From the NCBI GenBank assembly GCA_965216585.1, contig CBDCGC010000003.1, forward strand, positions 2,356,001 through 2,420,000: a DNA stretch of 64,000 nt, read 5' to 3'. Positions within the stretch are counted from its first letter, which is position 1; the number at the start of each line of letters is the position of its first letter. A program made the position numbers and the translations under genes. Positions 52,771 through 60,522 of this stretch are shown one piece after another. The notes under the pieces were generated by a model that was given only the letters and a program-made list of their open reading frames with translations, was not told the origin of the DNA and searched no databases. The DNA comes from CADEER01 sp965216585. Lineage in GTDB: Bacteria > Desulfobacterota > Binatia > HRBIN30 > CADEER01.

Positions 52771-53228
52771 ACATCCTCGCTCTCGACCCCGCAACCAAGA
52801 TGGGCTGGGCGCACTCCTGCGGAGTTTCCGGCACGTGGGATCTATCCATCCGCCGCGACGAGAGCGCGGGCATGCGCCTGATTCGACTGCGCGGCAAGCT
52901 CGCCGAGATCGCGCGCGACGTTGGCGTCGACCTGGTCGTGTACGAGGCCGCGCGACACGCGGCGCCGAAGATGCAAGGGGCGCTCGTGACGCAGGCGATG
53001 ATTCAGGGCGTGCTGATCGCCTGGTGCGAGGAACACGGCATCGAGTACCGCGGCGTCAGCCCGAGCGAGGTGAAGAAGCACGCGACAGGGAAAGGCAACG
53101 CCGGAAAACCGGCGATGATTGCCGCCGCGAAGGAGAGGTGGCCCGATCGTGTTATCGGTGACGACAACGAAGCCGACGCGCTGTGGATCCTCGATTTGGC
53201 GCTGCGGGAGTATGGGGAGGCGGCGTGA
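52767..53228 (+). CDS. RuvC-like Holliday junction resolvase
   Basis: 153 aa, GTG start with ATGA-like overlap. RNase H-fold resolvase: D7 in LALDPATKMGW, E60 in VVYEAARH, and the C-terminal acidic cluster DDNEADALWILDLAL with D137. It resolves or debranches phage recombination intermediates, matching YqaJ, RecT and the AAA ATPase upstream. It is the last gene of the early operon. Confidence 0.85.
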   Translation: MNILALDPATKMGWAHSCGVSGTWDLSIRRDESAGMRLIRLRGKLAEIARDVGVDLVVYEAARHAAPKMQGALVTQAMIQGVLIAWCEEHGIEYRGVSPSEVKKHATGKGNAGKPAMIAAAKERWPDRVIGDDNEADALWILDLALREYGEAA

Positions 53229-53349
53229 ACGGGTCAGTTGGGCGCGTATTCGTCCAACGTGGATGTGTCCGGAAGGACTGTGAATGTCCTAGCCCACGCG
53301 CCCGATTTGGGCAGCATGAGAGCGCGGATTGACTGACGACAGCGCTGGG

Positions 53350-53670
53350 CTAGTCCGGCAGGCGCCACAGATACTCGCGCCCCGGCCGCACCGTCTCGAC
53401 GAGCACGCCGAGTCGCGCGCAGGCTGAGCGGATAGCGCGACGGCTGATCCCCGCCTGCTCCGCATCTGAGTACACATCGCCGGGCGCGGCGGCGGCACGT
53501 AGTCGCTGCGCCAGCCACTCGTCAGTGCGCTCGATACGCGTCGGCTGCGTGGGTGACCGCCCGCGACAGTGTCGACATGAGACCGGGTGCGGCGATCTCG
53601 CGCGCCATTGCCCACCGCACGAGCGGCATTTGACATCGTAGCGCTGGATTTTGTGCTTTTTCGCTGCCAC
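53350..53670 (-). CDS. Zinc-ribbon and helix-turn-helix protein (candidate regulator)
   Basis: 106 aa. An N-terminal zinc ribbon has CRSCGG and CRHCRG; the C-terminal half (DEWLAQRLRAAAAPGDVYSD, AEQAGISRRAIRSACARLGV, YLWRLP) is a winged-helix-like segment of the kind seen in phage and plasmid proteins. It is the only minus-strand gene in this stretch and it diverges from the accessory operon at 53768, with 97 bases between. This position is that of a repressor for the operon, comparable to Aca regulators of anti-CRISPR operons, though no similarity to known Aca proteins is claimed. Confidence 0.6.
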   Translation of the reverse strand: MAAKKHKIQRYDVKCRSCGGQWRARSPHPVSCRHCRGRSPTQPTRIERTDEWLAQRLRAAAAPGDVYSDAEQAGISRRAIRSACARLGVLVETVRPGREYLWRLPD

Positions 53671-53714
53671 GGGGGAAAGAATAGCAGGGGGATGGCGTTT
53701 TGTCGAGATTCCTC

Positions 53715-53743
53715 TTGACAGGGGTGCCGATTTGTCGTATTAT
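53715..53743 (+). promoter_or_regulatory. Near-perfect sigma70 promoter of the accessory operon
   Basis: TTGACA (53715-53720), exactly 17 bases, TATTAT (53738-53743). This is the best plus-strand promoter seen in the window. It drives the genes at 53768-56084 independently of the early operon. A transcript would start near 53750 and carry GAGGAGGGAAA just before the first ATG. Confidence 0.85.
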
Positions 53744-53767
53744 GTATGCACTGAGGAGGGAAAAGAC

Positions 53768-54058
53768 ATGACGAGATTTGCAAAACTCAAAGACGGCAGC
53801 TGGGGGCTGAGGGGAAAGGATCTGAAATCGGGGTCCGAGGTAGTCGTAACAAAGCGCTCGGGGGAGCGAACGACAGCGACAGTCGGGCATGTACTGTGGA
53901 CGGGCGATGACGGGACGATGCTCGCTAAGATCGCCGGTGAGCGTCGCAATCGACGCAGCAAAATGGGTCCGGGGCACGGAGTCGCAGCAGCAGTGCCGGG
54001 CTATGATAGCTACTGCACTGACAATGATGAGTGCAGGTGTTACGACTGCTGCCCTTGA
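53768..54058 (+). CDS. Small phage/plasmid-type protein with Cys-rich C-terminus
   Basis: 96 aa from the ATG at 53768, preceded by GAGGAGGGAAA; the frame upstream runs through the promoter and is not coding. N-terminal beta-rich domain KLKDGSWGLRGKDLKSGSEV with TATVGHVLWTGDDG, and a C-terminal YCTDNDECRCYDCC. I recall this domain with a Cys tail in many phages and plasmids with no assigned role. It is first in the accessory operon. Confidence 0.65.
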   Translation: MTRFAKLKDGSWGLRGKDLKSGSEVVVTKRSGERTTATVGHVLWTGDDGTMLAKIAGERRNRRSKMGPGHGVAAAVPGYDSYCTDNDECRCYDCCP

Positions 54059-54130
54059 GGGTCCCAAAATACACCCGGCGCGCGACAGCCCGTCGGCCGG
54101 GGGAAGCAAGCAACGGGCACGGAGGCGAAC

Positions 54131-54466
54131 ATGACGAATATCAAGAACAGGATGCGCAAGGTCAGCTTGAAGCGGTCGGGGAAAAAGCCCTTGAAGTTTG
54201 AGGGGGTACTCGATTTTTGCTGGTGGGGCAATGGAGAGCGCGCTGCATATCTAGACGAAGTCGAAGTTTATCGCAGTCGCACCGGGCGCTGGATTGCGCA
54301 CGCAAAAGACTACTCAATTTTTCAGGGCTACGAAGACGAGTCGTTTCTCGCAGTCTCAGCAAGCACGCCGGATCAGTTGTTCGATGCGCTAGCTGCCGCC
54401 GGAGCAAAAGCTGTTCTTCTTGACGCGATTGCTGATCACTACGATCTAGGGGAGCACGTTCAGTGA
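54131..54466 (+). CDS. Accessory-operon hypothetical protein (candidate counter-defence)
   Basis: 111 aa with GGAGGCGAAC upstream. Basic N-terminus (KNRMRKVSLKRSGKKPLKF), then a compact domain rich in aromatic residues (LDFCWWGNGERAAYLDEVEV, AKDYSIFQGYEDESFLAV). Less GC-rich than the neighbouring replication genes. Not recognised. Its stop overlaps the next start as ATGA, and that gene in turn is coupled to the AcrVA2-like gene. Confidence 0.6.
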   Translation: MTNIKNRMRKVSLKRSGKKPLKFEGVLDFCWWGNGERAAYLDEVEVYRSRTGRWIAHAKDYSIFQGYEDESFLAVSASTPDQLFDALAAAGAKAVLLDAIADHYDLGEHVQ

Positions 54467-55068
54467 TAATGCGCGTCCTCGACTACGACGCAGTCACGGC
54501 CCTGCTGTCAGACGATCCGGCCCACGCCGAGATCGTCGATGGTGGGACCTGGCTCGACCCCGAGCACCTGCGCGGGTGGATGATCGGCAACGGCTGGTAT
54601 CTCGGTCCCGCTGACAATCCTACGGAATTCAAACGCTGGCTCGATCAACGCGATGATCCGGTAATCGACGCGGAACGGGTATTCTGTCGCGCCGTGTACT
54701 ACTTTACGGCTCGCCGCCCCGACTGGGACCGGGCGCGGCTCGGGGGTGCGGCAGATCAATTGTGTACCCTTGCGACGGGGTGCGGGAGCCCCTACGTCAT
54801 CGAAGACAAGGACCCGCGCTGGCAGTGGGCAGGCGAGGTTCTTCGTTCAATCTTCGCGGAGACGATCGACGGGGCGACGCCGGCGGCTACTGCGCGACTT
54901 GCTCTACAGCTAATCGAGACACTCTACTCGCTGCCGCTGCCGAGCGACGACACGGGCCGCGCGTCAGTGCTGATAGGCGAGGCGATTGGCCTGCTCGATG
55001 AGTCGCGCGCAAACTTCAAGTCGAAGAAAGTCGCCCAGGCCCGGGAGATCCTGGAGCGTTTGCGGTGA
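54463..55068 (+). CDS. Accessory-operon hypothetical protein (candidate counter-defence)
   Basis: 201 aa, ATGA overlap upstream and downstream. Acidic N-terminal part (MRVLDYDAVTALLSDDPAHA, GWMIGNGWYLGPADNP) and a helical C-terminus (TARLALQLIETLYSLPLPSD, KKVAQAREILERL). No family recognised. Direct translational coupling to the AcrVA2-like gene suggests a shared function. Confidence 0.6.
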   Translation: MIMRVLDYDAVTALLSDDPAHAEIVDGGTWLDPEHLRGWMIGNGWYLGPADNPTEFKRWLDQRDDPVIDAERVFCRAVYYFTARRPDWDRARLGGAADQLCTLATGCGSPYVIEDKDPRWQWAGEVLRSIFAETIDGATPAATARLALQLIETLYSLPLPSDDTGRASVLIGEAIGLLDESRANFKSKKVAQAREILERLR

Positions 55069-56084
55069 CAGCGCACGAAATCGCTCAGCGCCTACGCGGC
55101 TACATCGGCGATACCGCTCAACAGTATCCAGGCGCCTGGAACCAGATCGCAGCTTTTCGCGAGCAGCGCCGCGAGCTCGGAGACTGGCCGCAGTGGTGCT
55201 ACTGCCCGATTGCCGGGGCCTACGCAGTTGTCAGCCGCGGTAGCGATCGGCAACTCTCCTGGGCCGAGGGGCTGCATGTATCGAAAGTCGCGGCCCTCGC
55301 CGCCTGGCGCGCGACTCAGGGCATCTACCTTTACGACGCCACGCTACTCGATGCGCTCTGGAGCACGTCCGTTGACGGAGAGCTGCCGGTTGACGTCATC
55401 ACCAAGCTCCCCGAGTGGTGCATCTACATACCAACGCTGGTGCGCACCATCGGCCACCTTGAGATCGTCGGCTACTTCGCGCACCTGGAGCACGACATGA
55501 ACGAGGGCCGGATGGAGCTGAGGCTCCTACTCGACTGCGTAAGCCCCGACCCGATATTGTTGCCGATCCCGCTACACATTTGGCGAGACGGTGGATTTCC
55601 GGCCGCGATTCGGGGCGCGATGGAGGAAGCTGAGTTTCAGTCACGTGTTCGAAACGCGTACACGCCCGAAACAAGAGCGGGGCTCGGTGCGATCGAGCGA
55701 GTAGCCCAAGGTTGTGAGCCACTCGTGTCGGTGCTGCTCTATCTCTGTGCCGAGAACGCAGAGATTGCCGACCCAAAGGAGCGCGACAGGGCGCCGGGAA
55801 ATGATCGCTTACGGCGTGTGCGTGGCCGCGAGGTCCCCGCCGAGGGCGTCGCGTGGCAAGTGGGCTACCGAATGGGGCAAGCGCTACGTGATGCTACAGC
55901 GCGTGCTGATGGGGGAGATTCCGGGGGCCGGGGCAGCGTGTCGCCGCACGTGCGCCGCGCGCACTGGCATCATTACCGCACCGGTAAGGGGCGCGTGAAT
56001 ACCGAAATACGCTGGCTATCTCCGATCCTTGTCGGCGGTGTCGACGCCCCGGACCTTCCGACGGTACGCAAAGTGCGGCGGTAA
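55065..56084 (+). CDS. AcrVA2-like anti-CRISPR family protein
   Basis: 339 aa, GTG start overlapping the upstream stop. The pattern of conserved blocks matches what I recall of the AcrVA2 family: DWPQWCYCPIAGAYAVVS (40-57), KLPEWCIYIPT (114-124), ELRLLLDC (151-158), LLPIPLHIW (165-173), VSPHVRRAHWHHYRTG (292-307) and EIRWLSPILV (314-323). AcrVA2 itself, from Moraxella phage regions, is about 320 aa and lowers Cas12a production by acting on its nascent chain/mRNA; most homologues have not been tested. Whether this host has Cas12a is unknown; no CRISPR or cas gene is in the window. It ends the accessory operon. Confidence 0.72.
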   Translation: MTAHEIAQRLRGYIGDTAQQYPGAWNQIAAFREQRRELGDWPQWCYCPIAGAYAVVSRGSDRQLSWAEGLHVSKVAALAAWRATQGIYLYDATLLDALWSTSVDGELPVDVITKLPEWCIYIPTLVRTIGHLEIVGYFAHLEHDMNEGRMELRLLLDCVSPDPILLPIPLHIWRDGGFPAAIRGAMEEAEFQSRVRNAYTPETRAGLGAIERVAQGCEPLVSVLLYLCAENAEIADPKERDRAPGNDRLRRVRGREVPAEGVAWQVGYRMGQALRDATARADGGDSGGRGSVSPHVRRAHWHHYRTGKGRVNTEIRWLSPILVGGVDAPDLPTVRKVRR

Positions 56085-56135
56085 CATGCACAGCCGGCGC
56101 CGAGCGATAACCGCCGGCGCCGGTTGCGTGGAGGA

Positions 56136-56154
56136 GCGGGCTGGGGGAGCCCGC
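56136..56154 (+). terminator. GC-rich hairpin between convergent modules
   Basis: GCGGGCT (56136-56142) pairs with AGCCCGC (56148-56154) around a G-rich loop. A second GC inverted repeat (GCCGGCGCC) occurs twice just upstream. There is no T-run, so intrinsic termination is uncertain. The site separates the plus-strand accessory operon from the minus-strand late genes. Confidence 0.4.
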
Positions 56155-56163
56155 GGGGGGAAC

Positions 56164-56463
56164 TTAGGTCGTGTGCGGCTCGATCCGGTAGTCGCGGATG
56201 ATGCGGAGCTTGCGTAGCGACTCGAACACCGCGCGCATACGACAACACGCGTGCTGCGCACCGTCGATGACTCCGCGCTGATAGTCGGTGAGCTCGCCCG
56301 ACTGAACCTCGAAGTGTGACGCCGTGATAGGCTCGCGAGAGAGCTGATCTGACTCGCGCAGCAGCTCCTGCCCTGCGCTCAGTACGTCCTCGAGCTCTAC
56401 CGACACGGTCCCCTGGGTGGGGACGACGGTGACGCTGACCTTGTATCTGACTGTGTCGCTCAT
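56164..56463 (-). CDS. Late-module hypothetical protein
   Basis: 99 aa, ATG at 56463 overlapping the upstream stop. A short beta-rich N-terminus (RYKVSVTVVPTQGTVSVELE) and a helical C-terminus with HACCRMRAVFESLRKLR. Last gene of the minus-strand late module. Not recognised. Confidence 0.55.
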   Translation of the reverse strand: MSDTVRYKVSVTVVPTQGTVSVELEDVLSAGQELLRESDQLSREPITASHFEVQSGELTDYQRGVIDGAQHACCRMRAVFESLRKLRIIRDYRIEPHTT

Positions 56464-56744
56464 GTCGTTGCTCCTTCCGCTTCTGCGGCCGCGATTCGCG
56501 CACGGTACCGAGCCTGCGCATCGTCGAAGTCGGTTTGCGTCGCGGCAAGTTCTTCCTCGGTGGGTTCGTCGTCGACGAACAAGCCGATCAGAGTCGAGCC
56601 GGTGCGCACCGTGTCGAGTGCCTCGAGTACGACGTCGAGCACCTCGCGCGCCTTGCCGCTGAGGCTCGGTGCGATCTTGAATCCACTCCTGATTGCCAAC
56701 GTGGCGACCTCGGCAATCAGCATCGTGACGAGTCCTGAGCTCAT
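56460..56744 (-). CDS. Late-module hypothetical protein
   Basis: 94 aa, ATGA overlaps. Amphipathic helices (VTMLIAEVATLAIRSGFKI, AREVLDVVLEALDTVRTG) and a charged helical tail. It may be membrane-associated. It sits between a lipoprotein gene and the last gene of the module. Confidence 0.55.
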   Translation of the reverse strand: MSSGLVTMLIAEVATLAIRSGFKIAPSLSGKAREVLDVVLEALDTVRTGSTLIGLFVDDEPTEEELAATQTDFDDAQARYRARIAAAEAEGATT

Positions 56745-57130
56745 CGGATCCCTCCTTCCTTCGCTGCGTCATCGATCTTCTCACCGCGGCCGGCCTCGGC
56801 CTGGCGCACGTCGCGCGCAGGGATCAGCGAGAGCACCTGCTGCAACATGATCTGCGCAATCTGGACGTTGCCGGTGTGGGCCAATCCCTCGAAGCGGGCG
56901 ATTGCTTCGTCGATCTGTTTGGCCCGCTCGATGTCGATGGCACCGCGGCCGTACGCAATACCGGCGGCGTCGTAGAGGATCGCACCAATCAGATTGGCCG
57001 CCGCCTCGATCTTGCGCGGGTCGACGTCCTGCACCTGGCGCGGCGTGCATCCGGTGACCGTGACCGCGCTCCCGCCGCCGATCAGCAGCGCGAGCACGAG
57101 GCCTACTCTCCCAACAGCCTGGGCGATCAT
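56741..57130 (-). CDS. Late-module putative lipoprotein
   Basis: 129 aa from the ATG at 57130 (ATGA overlap). The N-terminus is a signal peptide with lipobox ending VTVTGC (Cys28), followed by helical sequence. A small lipoprotein near the endolysin could act as an outer-membrane spanin-type component, but it is longer than typical Rz1 proteins and could have another role. Confidence 0.6.
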   Translation of the reverse strand: MIAQAVGRVGLVLALLIGGGSAVTVTGCTPRQVQDVDPRKIEAAANLIGAILYDAAGIAYGRGAIDIERAKQIDEAIARFEGLAHTGNVQIAQIMLQQVLSLIPARDVRQAEAGRGEKIDDAAKEGGIR

Positions 57131-57870
57131 GCCTCGACCACCCCGTATTCGGTGAGCAAGCGGCGCGCCTGGTCCTCTGGGATGCCGAGCAGCGAGACGA
57201 ACAGCATGATGAGCCCCTCGACGTTGATTTGCGGCGGCGCAACCGGGTCCGGATCTGGCGCCGGGGCTGCCTCTTCCCACTCGACCGACAGTTGCGGCCC
57301 CGTCAGTCGGCCGTAGTAGCGATCGACCTCGCCGGTGCCGAACAGAGCGCTCCACACCGCGTCTTGCTGCGGGTTGCCGACCACACGGATCACGTTGACT
57401 TGCCCCGGGACGAGCTTGCTACCGTCGAGTGTAACCGTGCGCACCGCACCCGTGCGAGGAGCGTCCAGGTACGCCGTCGACCCGATCGGCACACCAACGC
57501 GCGTCTCGGAGCGGTCGGTCTCGTCGAACTGATCGCCGATGTCGACGAGCTCAAAGGTCATGTCGTTCGTGCGACCCCGGACTAAGTACGCGTGGTACTG
57601 GGTGAGATCCAGCGTCGCCGATGCGATCTCCGCGTTTAGCGGGATGTCCGACAAGTCCAGTTGGATGAACCCCTCGATCTTGAACTCATGTGTGCGCACC
57701 AGCGCGTTGCCGTCGTCGTCGAGAGCGCGACGATGCCAGTCGCCGTAGTACACGTGCAGTCGGCTACGATTGATGAACGGCCGCTCGTGCGGCGACCGCG
57801 TGAAGCCCGGCAGCGTGATGCTGTAGGCGATCGAGCCCAGCACCTCGCCTTGTACTCTTGCTTCGTTCAT
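57127..57870 (-). CDS. Late-module beta-rich protein (possible structural)
   Basis: 247 aa from the ATG at 57870, with AAGGAGAGG upstream. The body is beta-rich (SRLHVYYGDWHRRALDDDG, EIASATLDLTQYHAYLVRG) and resembles carbohydrate-binding or jelly-roll folds of phage tail accessory proteins. A Pro/Asp linker (APAPDPDPVAPP) leads to a helical C-terminus (LLGIPEDQARRLLTEYG). No family named. Confidence 0.6.
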   Translation of the reverse strand: MNEARVQGEVLGSIAYSITLPGFTRSPHERPFINRSRLHVYYGDWHRRALDDDGNALVRTHEFKIEGFIQLDLSDIPLNAEIASATLDLTQYHAYLVRGRTNDMTFELVDIGDQFDETDRSETRVGVPIGSTAYLDAPRTGAVRTVTLDGSKLVPGQVNVIRVVGNPQQDAVWSALFGTGEVDRYYGRLTGPQLSVEWEEAAPAPDPDPVAPPQINVEGLIMLFVSLLGIPEDQARRLLTEYGVVEA

Positions 57871-57910
57871 TTGCCTCTCCTTCATTGTCGCGCCGAGCCC
57901 ATCCCGGCGC

Positions 57911-58390
57911 TCACCTGAGCCACGCAGCGACGCGCGGCAGAAAATCCAACCAGGGGAAATCCGGCCCGGGGTCGATCTTGCGCCCGGGCGCGATGTGCTC
58001 ATGCCCGACGATGCGGTTGAGCGGGATGCGATACTTCGCGGCAGCGCCGCCACACCAATCGATCAGTGCGGCGAGCTGCTCGTCTGAGTAGTCGACGTGA
58101 GCCTCGCCGTCGTGATCGACGAGACCGACACCGAGCGAATACTGATTGACGTTCGGCCGTCCCCAAAGCTCCGAGCGCCCCGCGTGCCAGGCCTTTTGAT
58201 CATCGTCGACGCAACGGTAGATCCGGCCATCGCGGTCGACGATGACGTGGTAGGATACGCCCGACTCTTCGCGGCCGATCCAATCAAGCGCGCTCTCGGC
58301 GGTGCGGCTCACTGTGTCGTGGATCACGATACAGTCGATCGACACGCCTCGGCGCGAAGAGTGATTGGGTGATGGTCGCTGAATCTCCAT
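57911..58390 (-). CDS. N-acetylmuramoyl-L-alanine amidase endolysin
   Basis: 159 aa from the ATG at 58390. Amidase_2/PGRP fold with zinc ligands H24 (IVIHDT), H130 (IVGHEHIAPGRKIDPGPDF) and D140. No signal peptide, so export would rely on a holin. It cleaves the MurNAc-L-Ala bond for host lysis. It overlaps by one base with the upstream membrane gene and is near several small membrane proteins. Confidence 0.9.
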   Translation of the reverse strand: MEIQRPSPNHSSRRGVSIDCIVIHDTVSRTAESALDWIGREESGVSYHVIVDRDGRIYRCVDDDQKAWHAGRSELWGRPNVNQYSLGVGLVDHDGEAHVDYSDEQLAALIDWCGGAAAKYRIPLNRIVGHEHIAPGRKIDPGPDFPWLDFLPRVAAWLR

Positions 58391-59049
58391 CACCACACCC
58401 TTCTCAGCGCCGGCGGCTGCGCGAGCGGCGAGTCGAGCTGGATCCAAATCAGAAGCCACAAGTAAGCGAGTGCTTTTGTGGCGTGTGCAGCGGTGAACAG
58501 CGCATCGAGTGATTGGGCCGAGAACCCCATCACAACACCCGTCAGCAGGTGCAGCGCGATGCACGTGGCGAGGATCCGATTGCCGCGGAAGATCGCCAAG
58601 AGCGGCAAGTAAGCGACGACGTGCAGGATCAGCTCCGGTGGACGCCAGCCGTATACGTACGCCGGCGGTAGCGGGAGCAGAAACACGCCGGCGAGCGCCG
58701 CGCACCCGACCAGAAGCTCGGCACCGATCAGCAGAATCGGTGAAAATCGATACCCCACCCCCCTGAGTGCAAGCCACGAGCGGTAGAATCCCAGTGCGAT
58801 CCAGAACCGCCCCAGCATCCACGACCACGGAACGATCCGCTCAGTCACGTACGGCGTAGGCTCCGGCATCGCAGAGAGAACCCCGTGCAAAATGTCGAGC
58901 ACGCCGGCGAGAAAGAGCGATGCGCCCAGCGCCAAGGCCCAGCGGTGCGCGGTGTTCCGCAGCGCGCGTACGACCAGCGCCAACCCGCTGACCCAAGCAG
59001 TGACGCCGCAGCCGATCTCGATGCCGCGATGCAGATCGAGATCGATCAC
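58390..59049 (-). CDS. Polytopic membrane protein of the lysis module
   Basis: 219 aa with about six hydrophobic segments (CGVTAWVSGLALVVRAL, WALALGASLFLAGVLDILHG, ILLIGAELLVGCAALAGVFL, LILHVVAYLPLLAIF, ILATCIALHLLTGVVMGF). It is larger than canonical holins. Its one-base overlap with the endolysin suggests a lysis or membrane role, but function is unknown. Confidence 0.65.
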   Translation of the reverse strand: MIDLDLHRGIEIGCGVTAWVSGLALVVRALRNTAHRWALALGASLFLAGVLDILHGVLSAMPEPTPYVTERIVPWSWMLGRFWIALGFYRSWLALRGVGYRFSPILLIGAELLVGCAALAGVFLLPLPPAYVYGWRPPELILHVVAYLPLLAIFRGNRILATCIALHLLTGVVMGFSAQSLDALFTAAHATKALAYLWLLIWIQLDSPLAQPPALRRVW

Positions 59050-59252
59050 GTTTCCCTCCGTGGATCTTCCTCGGCCACTCGTCTGGGCTCGGGCGGTTGC
59101 TCCACTCGAACAACGGCTTCCGACTGGCGTATCTCCTGCGCCTCGGTAAGAGGGCCGCGAGCGTCGTACTTGCTCAGGATGTGGACCAGTGTGAGCGCGA
59201 TGCTGGCACCGCCGAAAGCAATACCAATGACAAACAAAACCTCGGCAAGCAT
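59046..59252 (-). CDS. Small single-TM protein
   Basis: 68 aa, ATGA overlap. One N-terminal membrane helix (EVLFVIGIAFGGASIALTLV) and a charged cytoplasmic tail. Size and position suit a holin accessory or spanin-like protein. Confidence 0.6.
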   Translation of the reverse strand: MLAEVLFVIGIAFGGASIALTLVHILSKYDARGPLTEAQEIRQSEAVVRVEQPPEPRRVAEEDPRRET

Positions 59253-59256
59253 GGTG

Positions 59257-59592
59257 CTACCTCCCCATGAGCTTGGCGAGCGCCTCCAGGATTTCCGGAA
59301 GCTGCTCGAAGAATTGCGACGCGACTACCGACACAGCGCCGATCAGCGCTGTCGCAATCGCACCCTTTTTCGCTGTCTGAGCCTGCGGCTTAGGTCCTGG
59401 GGCGAGCCGCGAGTCGAGAGTCGAGTAGCGAAACGACAGAATCTGTTGGTCGATGTACGCGTAGAGCGCACGGTGCGCTTCGCGGCGACTGCGCGCTTCT
59501 AGGTCGAGTTTCTTCTCTAGTGCGTCGACCCGTCGCCCCAGCCGCTCGACTTGCGCGACCTCGGCGGTGTCGGCTACTCGTCCCTCATCCAT
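59257..59592 (-). CDS. Coiled-coil and single-TM protein, candidate holin-associated
   Basis: 111 aa. A coiled coil (VERLGRRVDALEKKLDLEAR) and a C-terminal hydrophobic helix (GAIATALIGAVSVVASQFF). Layout resembles phage i-spanin or XhlA-like proteins, in which a coiled coil precedes a membrane helix. Close spacing (4 bases) to the next gene. Confidence 0.6.
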   Translation of the reverse strand: MDEGRVADTAEVAQVERLGRRVDALEKKLDLEARSRREAHRALYAYIDQQILSFRYSTLDSRLAPGPKPQAQTAKKGAIATALIGAVSVVASQFFEQLPEILEALAKLMGR

Positions 59593-59691
59593 GCCCCTGC
59601 CTCATGCTCGGGTGTGGCGGGCCCGTGCGGGGAGCGAGCGACCAACTCACATCTCCCCGCATGGGCCGTCCTTGGGCCGGCATCCACGTAT

Positions 59692-59958
59692 TCAGGCGGG
59701 ACTCTCGGCCGCCGCCTTGCGAACTTGGTCGAGAATTTCGCGCAACCCCGTACCCGCCATTCCGGCCAGAGCGCCGACTACCACCCCTTGGTCTTCGAGA
59801 CCGGGGAGCAACGTCAGGCCGGCCTGCACCAGCCCGCCGATGATCGGAGCCAGAACCGGCAACGCCACCTTCGGAATCCTCGGGACTGCGTACCGCACGA
59901 GCTGAATGACCGCCGGCGTCAGTCCCGTGATCAGGGCGACGAGCAATGAAGCATCCAT
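59692..59958 (-). CDS. Small hydrophobic protein, candidate holin
   Basis: 88 aa, with two to three hydrophobic helices (LLVALITGLTPAVIQLV, LPVLAPIIGGLVQAGLTLLP, GVVVGALAGMAGTGL) and a charged C-terminus. Size and topology suit a class II-type holin. It precedes the other lysis genes on the minus strand. Confidence 0.6.
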   Translation of the reverse strand: MDASLLVALITGLTPAVIQLVRYAVPRIPKVALPVLAPIIGGLVQAGLTLLPGLEDQGVVVGALAGMAGTGLREILDQVRKAAAESPA

Positions 59959-59964
59959 ATCGAC

Positions 59965-60486
59965 CTACTCCTCCTTGGCCGGCTCCCGAATGATCGGCAG
60001 CACGACCTCCATGAGGGCGCCGTCGATGCCCTCGCACTTCTCCACCTCGCAGAAGTCCACCTTGTGGACTTGGACCTCTTCGTTTTCTTCGACGAAACTC
60101 TGGAACTGTTCGCGGCGCAGGTCCTCAGCTTCGACCGCCTTGGCGCACTCCTCGCGCAGCTCCTCGAGCTTCTCGGTGCACTCATCACGCCGGTCGGCGG
60201 GAATGCAGTACTCGCGGTTCTCGACCCGGGGCTGCCCCGCTTCGTCGAGATCGGCGAATTGAATCACGATGTCCTTTCGCCGCTCCAGGTACTCCTGAAA
60301 CTCCGGCGCCGGTGGCTTGTCTGCCTCAGCGACAGCCTTGGCCACCCGCTCGAACGAGTCGCGCGTGCGGGCGAGCGCGTAGAGGAAGCGGTGGCCGCCC
60401 TTGAGGCCCGACAATCGCGGGGCGGCGGTCTCTCGCAGAAACCGCAGTACTTCGGATCGGGGAAGTTCGATGGTCTCCATTTCCAA
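59965..60486 (-). CDS. Late-module hypothetical protein
   Basis: 173 aa. Helical and acidic, with FLRETAAPRLSGLKGGHRF, REQFQSFVEENEEVQVHKVD and CEVEKCEGIDGALMEVV. Proteins with this kind of layout occur next to tail genes in phages, but I do not recognise a family. A second ATG two codons in is also possible. Confidence 0.55.
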   Translation of the reverse strand: MEMETIELPRSEVLRFLRETAAPRLSGLKGGHRFLYALARTRDSFERVAKAVAEADKPPAPEFQEYLERRKDIVIQFADLDEAGQPRVENREYCIPADRRDECTEKLEELREECAKAVEAEDLRREQFQSFVEENEEVQVHKVDFCEVEKCEGIDGALMEVVLPIIREPAKEE

Positions 60487-60522
60487 GTACTAGTTGAGGA
60501 TTCGTGAGGCGTCGAGCGGTTT

